Assembly: GCF_947631635.1 (NCBI RefSeq)
Contig: NZ_CANRMB010000006.1
Coordinates: forward strand, 1-64,000
Reading direction: 5' to 3'
From: an uncultured Dysosmobacter sp.
GTDB taxonomy: Bacteria > Bacillota > Clostridia > Oscillospirales > Oscillospiraceae
Length of the DNA: 64,000 nucleotides
Shown: positions 1-6,870 of the stretch, piece after piece
How positions within the stretch are numbered: position 1 is the stretch's first letter
How the letters are laid out: the number at the start of each line of letters is the position of its first letter
Program-made: the position numbers and the translations under genes
The notes under the pieces: generated by a model
Told to the model about the DNA's origin: nothing
The model's input: only the letters and a program-made list of their open reading frames with translations
The model's database searches: none

Positions 1-69
1 AATTGGCGATTTTCGTCCGGCCGAAATTGGCTGTTTTCTCCCGGCAGAAAATGGCTAATTTCTCCCGAC
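1..69. repeat. Three 21-nt units at 24-bp period (IS end-like)
   Basis: Three near-identical 21-nt units begin at 1, 25 and 49. They share the pattern AATTGGC-N3-TTTC-N-CCGGC; the third unit is the most divergent. Iterated subterminal units of this look are known from ends of IS21-type elements in Firmicutes, so this may be the inner edge of an IS end cut by the window start. The family name is an inference from pattern memory; no transposase is visible in the window. Confidence 0.45.
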
Positions 70-237
70 TCTAACATCGAAGGGAAAATCGCAAAAAAAC
101 AGGCCGAAATTGCTGAACTGGAAGCTCAAAAGCAGAGTCTTCTGCATCCTGTGACAATGAAAGCAGTTATGGCAAAGGCGAAGGAGGCAGGCCTTTCGCC
201 TAAAGAAATTGCCGAAAAACTTGGCATTGAACTCTGA
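70..237 (+). CDS. C-terminal fragment of an unidentified coiled-coil ORF
   Basis: An open frame runs from the window edge through the repeats and ends with TGA at 235-237. The last ~55 residues begin SNIEGKIAKKQ. They contain a Lys/Glu/Ala-rich helix likely to form a coiled coil, followed by a small helix-turn-helix-like tail (LSPKEIAEKLGIEL). The start lies outside the window or was replaced by the IS-like repeat. I do not recognise the protein. It may be the 3' remnant of a gene disrupted by the element at 1-69. Confidence 0.3.
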   Translation, partial: SNIEGKIAKKQAEIAELEAQKQSLLHPVTMKAVMAKAKEAGLSPKEIAEKLGIEL

Positions 238-351
238 TAGGCTGAAATAGAGGAAGAATAAAGGCACGGGAGTTCCCGTGCCTTTTTCTCCAAAGAAGCC
301 GCAAGACTGTATGCGCTCCCTCCGGCCATGTTATATTCGCATATGAATTTG

Positions 352-1230
352 TTATTGCTTCCAGTATTGCTCGACCTTCGTCTCGGCAACATGGGGAAGA
401 AGGTTGAACTGTTTCATGATTTTCTGAACCACGACTGCTTTCTCAATCTCCAGTTCCTTCAGCGTAGAAATCATGGCAGAAATGCCTTCTTCCCGGCCTT
501 CCTCCCGGCCTTCCTCCAGAGCGGCCATTCGGGTGTTGTAGTCATGAATCTCCATCACTTTTTCTTGGTCATACAATGTCACCATGATATCGGCTACCTC
601 CTTCTGCCTTGACGCCAGGATGGGGACTAGAACCCCCTCTTCCAAACACTGCCGGATAGTTGCTTCTACCGCCAGCTGTGTAGGCCCAAACACCCGCCGC
701 TGGTCATCAGCAATCCGGCAAAACCGGACATATTGATACACGATATCGTCCTTGCCGCCGGTATCCCCGCGAAGCACCTTTACCGCGACCTCCGCGCTAC
801 CGGCACCCTCATACAAATCGGAGAGGCGAAGCACATCGGGTACATTCTGCTTTCCTGTGTAGACGACATAGAGTTCCGGTCTTGGTACGGAAACCTTCTT
901 CGGAGCGTACAGATCCAGATTCTGTTCCTCTACATACTCCTTGTAGGTCGCTGCCAGGTAAAGAAGCATTCGCAGGGCCAAATTCACAGAAAATGTGGAC
1001 TGTGCCTCTACCAGGAGGATGAGTTTATCCCGGACAAGAACGCCCAAGTCATTATAGATCCCATTGGTCAGAATAGTGGCGAGCGTGACCAGCTTGAAAT
1101 CTTCTTCCCGCACATCGGTGTCCTCCGGATGGAGGGACAGGTACAGCTTCCGGGTGTACTCCGGCTCCTTAAAGATGTATGAGAAAAGGCTGTCCTTAAT
1201 GGTCCGCCTCATATCGGTCATATGCCTCAT
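352..1230 (-). CDS. Rpn-family PD-(D/E)XK nuclease / putative transposase
   Basis: The ~292-residue product resembles the Rpn/YhgA-like recombination-promoting nuclease family (PD-(D/E)XK fold). After MRRTIKDSLFSYIF it has the family core: NGIYNDLG with the metal-binding Asp, then LILLVEAQS as the E-x-Q half of the active site, then a helix with the YKEY motif. The C-terminus has the EEGREEGREEG repeat common in these proteins, followed by a helical tail. The start was placed at the ATG at 1230 after a G-run; in-frame ATGs at 1221 and 1212 are also possible. A longer frame to 1353 has no homology-like content. The gene stands alone on the minus strand. Family members promote RecA-independent recombination; the role here is unknown. 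Confidence 0.75.
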   Translation of the reverse strand: MRHMTDMRRTIKDSLFSYIFKEPEYTRKLYLSLHPEDTDVREEDFKLVTLATILTNGIYNDLGVLVRDKLILLVEAQSTFSVNLALRMLLYLAATYKEYVEEQNLDLYAPKKVSVPRPELYVVYTGKQNVPDVLRLSDLYEGAGSAEVAVKVLRGDTGGKDDIVYQYVRFCRIADDQRRVFGPTQLAVEATIRQCLEEGVLVPILASRQKEVADIMVTLYDQEKVMEIHDYNTRMAALEEGREEGREEGISAMISTLKELEIEKAVVVQKIMKQFNLLPHVAETKVEQYWKQ

Positions 1231-1396
1231 CCCCCCAGCTTGCTGCCTACCTCTATTATATCGTAAGTTTAGAGAAAATACAAGGGGCAATGCCGCAGGG
1301 AGGCGAATGCCAAATGGACGGCCACGTCTCCCGCGGATACGCCTCTCCACCAAATGGAGATGAAACCAATTAACAAGACGAATCTCATCTCGGGTA

Positions 1397-1858
1397 TCAA
1401 GTGTCTTCGATCAGCGCCACCCAATCTTCTCCATAATTATCTTCATTGAAGTTCTCTTCTAACATGAAAGATACTTTTTGAAAAGCCTCACTCTGCTCCA
1501 TAAGGGCCTTTGTCTGGACAAATGTGTTCGTCCTGAAATCATAAATCCAGAGCTCATCCAGCTCATCGAGAAAGACCTCATCCCAGGAACAATATCTCAG
1601 GCCGGGCGGTGGTGGGGGCAGCTTGTGAAATGACCTGTCAAACTCTTCTTTTGGCATTTCCACACTGATATAATCAAGTATTGCCTTTATGCTATCTCTG
1701 TTTTTTTCATCTATCCAATACTGCACCGGGCACCCAACCGGCAGTTCCACCGTCACTGTCATATTATTTTCAGCAGGACAATCGAAGTGTAACGGAGTCC
1801 TCACAACAGCATATTTTGGAGCTTTAACAGGATACCAGATGAAGTTATCAAGGCTCAT
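1397..1858 (-). CDS. Hypothetical protein
   Basis: A 153-residue acidic soluble protein with no signal peptide or membrane segment. It has a Pro-rich patch (KLPPPPPGL) in the middle and many Trp/Tyr residues around it. A purine-rich Shine-Dalgarno (AGGGGGAG) lies just upstream of the ATG at 1858; a GTG one codon earlier is the alternative start. I do not recognise a family. It is divergent from the RT-fusion gene and faces the same way as the upstream nuclease gene, which starts about 165 bp further on. Confidence 0.55.
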   Translation of the reverse strand: MSLDNFIWYPVKAPKYAVVRTPLHFDCPAENNMTVTVELPVGCPVQYWIDEKNRDSIKAILDYISVEMPKEEFDRSFHKLPPPPPGLRYCSWDEVFLDELDELWIYDFRTNTFVQTKALMEQSEAFQKVSFMLEENFNEDNYGEDWVALIEDT

Positions 1859-1948
1859 CACGCTCCCCCTCTCTTTTTTTGTTCAGTGTAACAGAATCCG
1901 GCCTGGTGCGCAAGGTTTGTTCCCACAATAAATGCCTTCACAATACTT

Positions 1949-1977
1949 TTGACATGGATTGGAAGAATAATTATAAT
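1949..1977 (+). promoter_or_regulatory. Consensus sigma-A promoter
   Basis: TTGACA at 1949-1954 and TATAAT at 1972-1977 are separated by 17 bp, an exact match to the housekeeping consensus. Transcription would begin near 1984, about 98 nt before the RT-fusion start codon and just before a structured, terminated leader. Confidence 0.8.
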
Positions 1978-1983
1978 TAAAGC

Positions 1984-2053
1984 AGGAGCAATGATTTGTG
2001 ATGTCTCATCACACACTCAAAAAGCAGCTGGTGAAACCGCCAGCTGTTTTTTT
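1984..2053 (+). ncRNA. Candidate small RNA / attenuated leader upstream of the RT fusion
   Basis: The segment between the perfect promoter and the RT gene contains two hairpins. The first is TGTGATG/CATCACA with loop TCT (1997-2013). The second is a terminator stem of 9 pairs (2025-2033 with 2038-2046, tetraloop AAAC) followed by seven T. Transcription from 1949 should mostly stop at about 2053, giving a ~70-nt RNA, with read-through into the RT ORF. It could be an RNA partner of the RT or simply an attenuator. No known RNA family was recognised. Confidence 0.5.
2021..2053 (+). terminator. Intrinsic terminator between promoter and RT fusion
   Basis: The stem CAGCTGGTG pairs with CGCCAGCTG (one G-U pair), has an AAAC loop, is flanked by A-residues on the left and followed by TTTTTTT at 2047-2053. 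It sits inside the 5' leader of the RT gene, so expression of that gene needs read-through, anti-termination or another promoter. Confidence 0.75.
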
Positions 2054-2081
2054 GTAAACTGCAGGGGAGACGGAGGCCAAA

Positions 2082-4709
2082 ATGAAAATAACGACGTGGA
2101 ATGTCAATGGGATCGCCGCTTGCCGGCGGAAGGGGTTTCTGCGGTTCTTGGCAGACACCCGGCCTGATATCCTATGCTGCCAGGAAATCAAATCGCAGTG
2201 TGAGCTTAACACCCCAGGCTACAACCAAGTCTGGAATCCTGCCAAGAGATCTGGTTACTCCGGTTCCCTTGTTCTTACGCGGCGACAGCCCCGGTCTATT
2301 ACCCTGGGCTTTGACGCTGATGAGGATCTTGACGCCGAGGGACGTCTGATTGCACTCGAATATGCAGATTATTATGTGGTAAGTGTCTACGTACCCAATA
2401 CCAATCCGCATTCCGACCCGACTCGTCCGGAGTATAGGGCAAGGTGGGAGGCGGCGCTGCGCAAATATATCAAAGGGTTAGATAAACCCGCCATCCTCTG
2501 TGGCGATTTCAACGTGGCCCATACAGATCTGGACATCTATCCGGAGCACGAAAAGGGGCTCCTCCAACCGCTGGGGTTTGAACAGGAGGAGAGAGAGCGT
2601 TTTAATCTGCTGCTTTCCTGCGGATATGTAGATGCGTTTCGAGCTCTACACCCCACGAAAGAGGGGGTATATACCTGGTGGTCACCCAAAAACCACAATC
2701 GGGAGGCGAACCGCGGCTGCCGGCTGGATTATTTTTTGCTCTCGAATGAACTAGTGAACTGCGTCCAGAGTGTAAGCCACCATGTCAATACTGTCGCCTC
2801 TGACCACTGTCCGGTATCCATGGTTATCAGGCCGGCGATTAAGCCAAAGGATATCTCTAATGAAGATCTTGCTGTCATGTGGCACACAATAGACTGGCCA
2901 AAGATGGAAGATGCACTCTATCAAAAACAGATCAATCTGGCAGAGGCGGCGCATTATCGCGATTGGTCAGCCGTGAGTCAGATCCAGACGGAGATAGTCC
3001 ACTCATTTGCCGCCAAGGTTCTCGCTGTGCGTAACGTAGTCAATATGGACGGAGCTGCAGGTGTAGATAATGTGAAGTGGTCTACACCGGCTCAGATGAT
3101 GCAGGCAGCCCTGTCCCTGACTTCACGAGGGTACCACCCTCTCCCATACCGACACCATGAAATCGCGGACAGCGGCCATACACGCATCGTCCATATACCG
3201 GCAGCGCGGGATAAGGCAATGATGGCACTCTATGCCTTTTCTTTGGATCCCGTCGCGGAATCCACAGCTGACCATGGGAGTTTCTCTGCCCGCCGAGGCC
3301 GCTCAGCGTTGGATCTGCATGCATACCTAAGTCAGGAACTCAGTGGCCCGGATGCGCCTGGATTCATTGCAATAGTCGATGTGAAAGCCTATTACAGCAG
3401 CATAGTCCATGAGCGCCTCCTGACTTTAATCCCTATGGATAAGACAATGCTCAGGAAGTTCTTACAGGCGGGAGTCGTCCGGGATGGGCAGTTGTTCGAA
3501 ACCGACCAAGGTATCTCGCTTGGAACATCGCTCTCCCCCATCTTAGGCAACATGCTTTTGGACGGCCTGCAATCTTATCTCTATGATCACCTGTTCCCGG
3601 AAGGCCATAAAAGCCACGATGGAGGCCGTATGTTTCGTTTCGCTGATGATATTGCCGTCACGGCAAGGGACTATAAACAGGCCGCTCAAATCATGGAGAT
3701 TATCGGAGATTTCCTAGCAGATCGCGGGTTGAAGATCAATCACGATAAATCCTTCATTGCTAGTCTACGGGATGGGTTTGACTTCTTGGCCAGGCATTAC
3801 CGAGTGGTGAAGGGAATTCTCGAGATAACTCCTTCCACCAAATCCATCCAAAAAATTGAACGCGAACTATCTGACCTGATTCTCGGCCACAACGGGTCTC
3901 TGAGGACACTAATCGATTTAATCAATAAGAGGCTCAATGGATGGGCTACCTACCACCGCATCACAGATGCCTACATGGTCTTCCGGCATGTTGACGCTGT
4001 AGTTGAGGGACTGTTAGTACGAAGGATGTGCGACCGATACAGCCGGTGGCACCGAGATACAGTCCTCAATAAATTCTGGATAAAAGAAGACGGATATTAT
4101 GTATTCGCTCTCCCGGATGATCCAACGGTCAGGGTGACACGCCTGGCTCCCATCACTATTGTGCGGCATAAGCCCTGCCGGTTAAGTACCAATAGCTATC
4201 TGGACAACGATTATTACGCCTGGCTCAAGTACAAACGCGACACCCAAAAGAACAGCGGAAAGTATAAAGCTGTATGGCAGCGGCAGGGCGGCAAATGTGC
4301 TTACTGCGGACAACCCATGCTTGCCGATCAGGAGGTTGATGTGGTAGAGCGGATTCTGGGGCGGGGCCGCAGGCCGCAGAATCTCATGTACATCCATCGC
4401 CGGTGCGCCTATGACTCATTTTCGGGTTTGGATGATGTCACATTGGAGTCCATAGACCTTAACAACCTTCTCCAGGATGTCTTAGAAGAAACTCCGGCCG
4501 CCGAATCTCCCTACTTAGAATTGCAGGAGTTTTTCAGACTGACAGACAAATCCCCTATATCTCTTTCATTCCGCGAAATCGAACAAATCCTCGGTGACCA
4601 GCTGGACTGGGAGGCTTACTTTTATACTGCGTTCTGGTATGATGCCCAAGATGGGGGTATCACAACTCCTATGTGGGTTGAGGAGGGATTCCCTATCGAG
4701 ACTAATTAG
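2082..4709 (+). CDS. ExoIII/APE endonuclease - reverse transcriptase - HNH fusion protein
   Basis: An 875-residue single ORF starting at an ATG 5 nt after GGAGG. Residues 1-250 form a complete endonuclease/exonuclease/phosphatase domain of the ExoIII/APE type: N7 (TWNVNGI), E35 (CQEIKS), Y103, D142 and N144 (GDFNVA), D216, and D241-H242 (SDHCPV). Residues ~266-330 match the N-terminal RT domain of group II intron proteins. The RT palm follows, with D433 (VDVKAYYSS), RT4 at 477-486 (GISLGTSLSP in place of the usual QGG) and F520-ADD as the catalytic box. Residues ~560-680 form the maturase thumb (LNGWATYHR). Residues 739-775 form an HNH-like zinc site (CAYC ... NLMYIHRRC) that lacks the usual His-His pair. 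No intron RNA domain V was recognised nearby. An APE nuclease joined to an RT recalls eukaryotic non-LTR retrotransposons. Function (mobility, repair or defence) is unknown. Confidence 0.85.
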   Translation: MKITTWNVNGIAACRRKGFLRFLADTRPDILCCQEIKSQCELNTPGYNQVWNPAKRSGYSGSLVLTRRQPRSITLGFDADEDLDAEGRLIALEYADYYVVSVYVPNTNPHSDPTRPEYRARWEAALRKYIKGLDKPAILCGDFNVAHTDLDIYPEHEKGLLQPLGFEQEERERFNLLLSCGYVDAFRALHPTKEGVYTWWSPKNHNREANRGCRLDYFLLSNELVNCVQSVSHHVNTVASDHCPVSMVIRPAIKPKDISNEDLAVMWHTIDWPKMEDALYQKQINLAEAAHYRDWSAVSQIQTEIVHSFAAKVLAVRNVVNMDGAAGVDNVKWSTPAQMMQAALSLTSRGYHPLPYRHHEIADSGHTRIVHIPAARDKAMMALYAFSLDPVAESTADHGSFSARRGRSALDLHAYLSQELSGPDAPGFIAIVDVKAYYSSIVHERLLTLIPMDKTMLRKFLQAGVVRDGQLFETDQGISLGTSLSPILGNMLLDGLQSYLYDHLFPEGHKSHDGGRMFRFADDIAVTARDYKQAAQIMEIIGDFLADRGLKINHDKSFIASLRDGFDFLARHYRVVKGILEITPSTKSIQKIERELSDLILGHNGSLRTLIDLINKRLNGWATYHRITDAYMVFRHVDAVVEGLLVRRMCDRYSRWHRDTVLNKFWIKEDGYYVFALPDDPTVRVTRLAPITIVRHKPCRLSTNSYLDNDYYAWLKYKRDTQKNSGKYKAVWQRQGGKCAYCGQPMLADQEVDVVERILGRGRRPQNLMYIHRRCAYDSFSGLDDVTLESIDLNNLLQDVLEETPAAESPYLELQEFFRLTDKSPISLSFREIEQILGDQLDWEAYFYTAFWYDAQDGGITTPMWVEEGFPIETN

Positions 4710-4727
4710 ATATGACTTGTAGCGAAA

Positions 4728-5252
4728 ATGCATTTGAGATATTTGGTGCTTCATTTGATACCGGACGGTACGATCCAAGACTGTGTAGATGATACCATTC
4801 GGACAACCCAGGAGGTATATCCTCACCCCATGCCAGTGGCTCCGGCCAAGGAGACGGCATCTTTTATCCTGACGGCTATGCAGTTGATTCTCTATCTGCT
4901 TTCTGTAAATGCTGACATAGAGGATGAACCGCTGCCCGTCAAATCGGTTCGAACCGGGCCCAAAACAGTGAATATTATCAGGGACAAAGCCGGAGAGGTT
5001 TCCGCTAAACAGGTCGGAATCCGAGTCGGTTCCGCTCTTCGCAGGGCAACTTCTCACAGCCAACATGAAGCCAATGTCTCAGCAGTTCCAGGGAGCCATA
5101 AACGCCCTCATGCACGGCGAGGTCATTGGCACCACTATTGGACGGGTCCGAAGGACGGCAATCGTGAGTTGATCCTAAAATGGACTGCACCCACCTTCAT
5201 TCACCCGGAGAACGGGCAGGAGAATAGCATTGTCTTGTTTCCGGTAAAATAG
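4728..5252 (+). pseudogene. AcrVA2-like protein, apparently N-terminally truncated
   Basis: This 174-residue frame resembles the C-terminal part of the AcrVA2-like family. The visible patterns are a helix with ILYLLSVNADI and a basic tail with RGHWHHYWTGP followed by ELILKWTAPTFI. Family members are usually about 300 residues, so the N-terminal portion seems missing. The start codon at 4728 has no good Shine-Dalgarno, and the frame begins 18 nt after the stop of the RT fusion. The gene may therefore have been truncated by arrival of the RT module. AcrVA2 of Moraxella lowers Cas12a levels, but most homologues occur without Cas12a, so anti-CRISPR activity should not be assumed. The family call is from motif memory. 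Confidence 0.5.
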
Positions 5253-5396
5253 CATTTAAATGTAAAGAGGTTATTGATCCGAACATGCCATTTTGCTATA
5301 ATGCAATTAAAGATAAAGATACCATTGAAAATGCCCAATTCATTGCGGAAGAGGGAATCGGCGGTTCGAGATCCAAAGTGAGTCATTTTTCCACGT

Positions 5397-5434
5397 CGGA
5401 GCAAGCGTCAGATCGCTTGCTCCGATTTTTTATC
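5397..5434 (+). terminator. Intrinsic terminator
   Basis: An 11-bp perfect stem (CGGAGCAAGCG at 5397-5407 with 5414-5424, loop TCAGAT) is followed by ATTTTTTATC. It probably ends transcription from the RT/AcrVA2-like unit. The stretch 5253-5396 holds no gene that I can support. Confidence 0.8.
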
Positions 5435-5475
5435 AATCAGACCATGCGCATGCTGCTGCGCCTCCTTTCAAAACC

Positions 5476-5503
5476 AGGCCCGCTTTGCCGGGCCTCTTTT
5501 TTT
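5476..5503 (+). terminator. Second intrinsic terminator
   Basis: The stem AGGCCCG/CGGGCCT (5476-5482 with 5489-5495) is followed by CTTTTTTT. It lies only 50 bp after the previous terminator and before the next gene, so region 1 is well insulated. No coding sequence is apparent between the two; 5504-5634 is the leader of the next gene. Confidence 0.7.
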
Positions 5504-5634
5504 GAGAACGGGTATTCCGGATTTCCCCGCATTTCATAGACGTTCCGTGCGAATGCCGCTGAAGATGGACAAAGGCCGGGATATTTGCTATCCTATCTGT
5601 AATACGCAAAGAAACGGACTGAGGGGGACTGCAT

Positions 5635-6687
5635 ATGTTCTTATACCGCTGTGACGGAGACATGCTCCGGGTTCAGAAGGACGGCAGAAGCTGGACAGCG
5701 GCACTGCCGGGAACACCGCCCAGCCATGGGGAGATCTGGGCCCATATCAGCGGAGATGAACGATATATAGCCTTTGGCAATCACCGGGGTGTCCGGGAGG
5801 AAACTCTGTCCGGGGCCAGCCGTTTGGATAGAGTCCATGGGATCTGGGTCTATGACCTGGATGCGGGCCGCCTGATGACAGTTCCCCACAGGGTCCAGCG
5901 GACCGATGTCTTTTGGGATATCATGTTTGATGCGGAAAATGCGCTGTATTACAGTGACGGCAATACCTTCTGGCGGTGGAGGATAGGCGCGGAGAGCGTG
6001 GAAAAGCTGTTCCGCTTTCAAAAGGTGAAGGGCGCGCCGATGGGACTGTGTGTCAGTCCCGGCGGCCGGGTCCTCTCTTATTACAAATACCGGGCGGATG
6101 AAAAGCGGCTCTTCCTGTATGACCTGGAGACCGGAGAGAGCCGGGACCTGCATATCTCCATCTTCTATTACGGTTGGCTGGATGAGGAGCATGTGGTGTG
6201 GACCAGGATGGGTGGCCTGAAGGTGCTGGATGTGAAGAGCGGAACGAATCGGACGCTCCTCCGGGATCACAAGGCCATCCTGAAAAGATGCGGCGGGGAT
6301 GACGCAGCCCGGATCAGCTGCTTTTTGCAGGAGGAAAGCGTCTTTGAAGACCTGGACCTGCTGGGAAGCCATGCGGGGCGCCTGTGGTTCAATCTCGTGC
6401 TGCGGAGCTTTCCCAGAGAGGAGCCGGGGGTGCTGGGGTTCCTAAAAAAGAAACGGGAGCCGCTGCTCCACGACGGCGTCTGGTCCGTGGGGCCGGACGG
6501 AAAAGAGCCGTGCTTTCACTACCAGGTACCGGAGGATTGCCGTCACGGATATTTCAGCAGGCTTTTCCGGCAGGGGAGCCTGTGCTGGACCGGCGGGGAT
6601 AACGTCTTCCGGTGCTGGGACGGCACGGACCGCCGGATGTTCCCATCCGGCTGGAAGCCGGTTTTTCTGCCGGGGGAATGCCAGTGA
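5635..6687 (+). CDS. Hypothetical protein, probable beta-propeller
   Basis: A 350-residue soluble protein with no signal peptide. It consists mostly of beta-strand-like repeats with recurring aromatic-acidic turns, for example SGDERYIAFGN, DLDAGRLMTV, SPGGRVLSYYKY, YDLETGESRDL and DVKSGTNRTLL. These resemble blades of TolB/WD-like propellers. The ATG at 5635 follows a GAGGGGG Shine-Dalgarno. No catalytic motif is visible and I cannot name a family. It is a single-gene unit upstream of the S24 repressor, whose operator array starts 37 bp after its stop. Confidence 0.6.
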   Translation: MFLYRCDGDMLRVQKDGRSWTAALPGTPPSHGEIWAHISGDERYIAFGNHRGVREETLSGASRLDRVHGIWVYDLDAGRLMTVPHRVQRTDVFWDIMFDAENALYYSDGNTFWRWRIGAESVEKLFRFQKVKGAPMGLCVSPGGRVLSYYKYRADEKRLFLYDLETGESRDLHISIFYYGWLDEEHVVWTRMGGLKVLDVKSGTNRTLLRDHKAILKRCGGDDAARISCFLQEESVFEDLDLLGSHAGRLWFNLVLRSFPREEPGVLGFLKKKREPLLHDGVWSVGPDGKEPCFHYQVPEDCRHGYFSRLFRQGSLCWTGGDNVFRCWDGTDRRMFPSGWKPVFLPGECQ

Positions 6688-6723
6688 ATACCGTGGTGGT
6701 GGGCTTGCCGGTTTCTTGATAAA

Positions 6724-6832
6724 TTCACAAGAATCTTGTGAATAAGGACAAGATATCACAAGAAACTTGTAAAGTCAAGACCTATTTTACAAGTTTCTTG
6801 TAAAAATGGATTGACAGTTACAAGAAACTTGT
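6724..6832 (+). promoter_or_regulatory. Array of four ACAAG-N3-CTTGT operators
   Basis: Four palindromes with the core ACAAGNNNCTTGT lie at 6727-6739, 6758-6770, 6789-6801 and 6820-6832. Their centres (6733, 6764, 6795, 6826) are exactly 31 bp apart, close to three helical turns. The first extends to TTCACAAGAATCTTGTGAA. The fourth sits between the -35 and -10 boxes of the repressor gene, which implies autorepression, and the phasing suggests cooperative binding on one DNA face. Confidence 0.85.
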
Positions 6833-6839
6833 GTATTCT
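6811..6839 (+). promoter_or_regulatory. Sigma-A promoter of the XRE-S24 gene
   Basis: TTGACA at 6811-6816 and TATTCT at 6834-6839 are separated by 17 bp. The spacer contains the fourth operator of the array, so repressor binding would block RNA polymerase directly. Confidence 0.75.
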
Positions 6840-6870
6840 AAAACCAGAGAGCAATGAAAGGATGTCTGCT

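Noticed and set aside
1984-2053. Retron msr-msd
   Set aside because: The RNA is short, ends in an ordinary terminator, has no visible a1/a2 long-range pairing, and the RT is of group II type, not retron type.
2082-4709. Mobile group II intron
   Set aside because: The RT and thumb are intron-like, but I could not recognise a domain V/VI RNA in 4710-5400 or an intron 5' end (GUGYG-type) before 2082, and the N-terminal nuclease is foreign to intron proteins.
2082-5252. Diversity-generating retroelement
   Set aside because: No template/variable repeat pair or Avd-like gene was seen near the RT.
5285-5539. Small ORF upstream of the propeller-like gene
   Set aside because: It spans two intrinsic terminators and has no family-like sequence or good Shine-Dalgarno.
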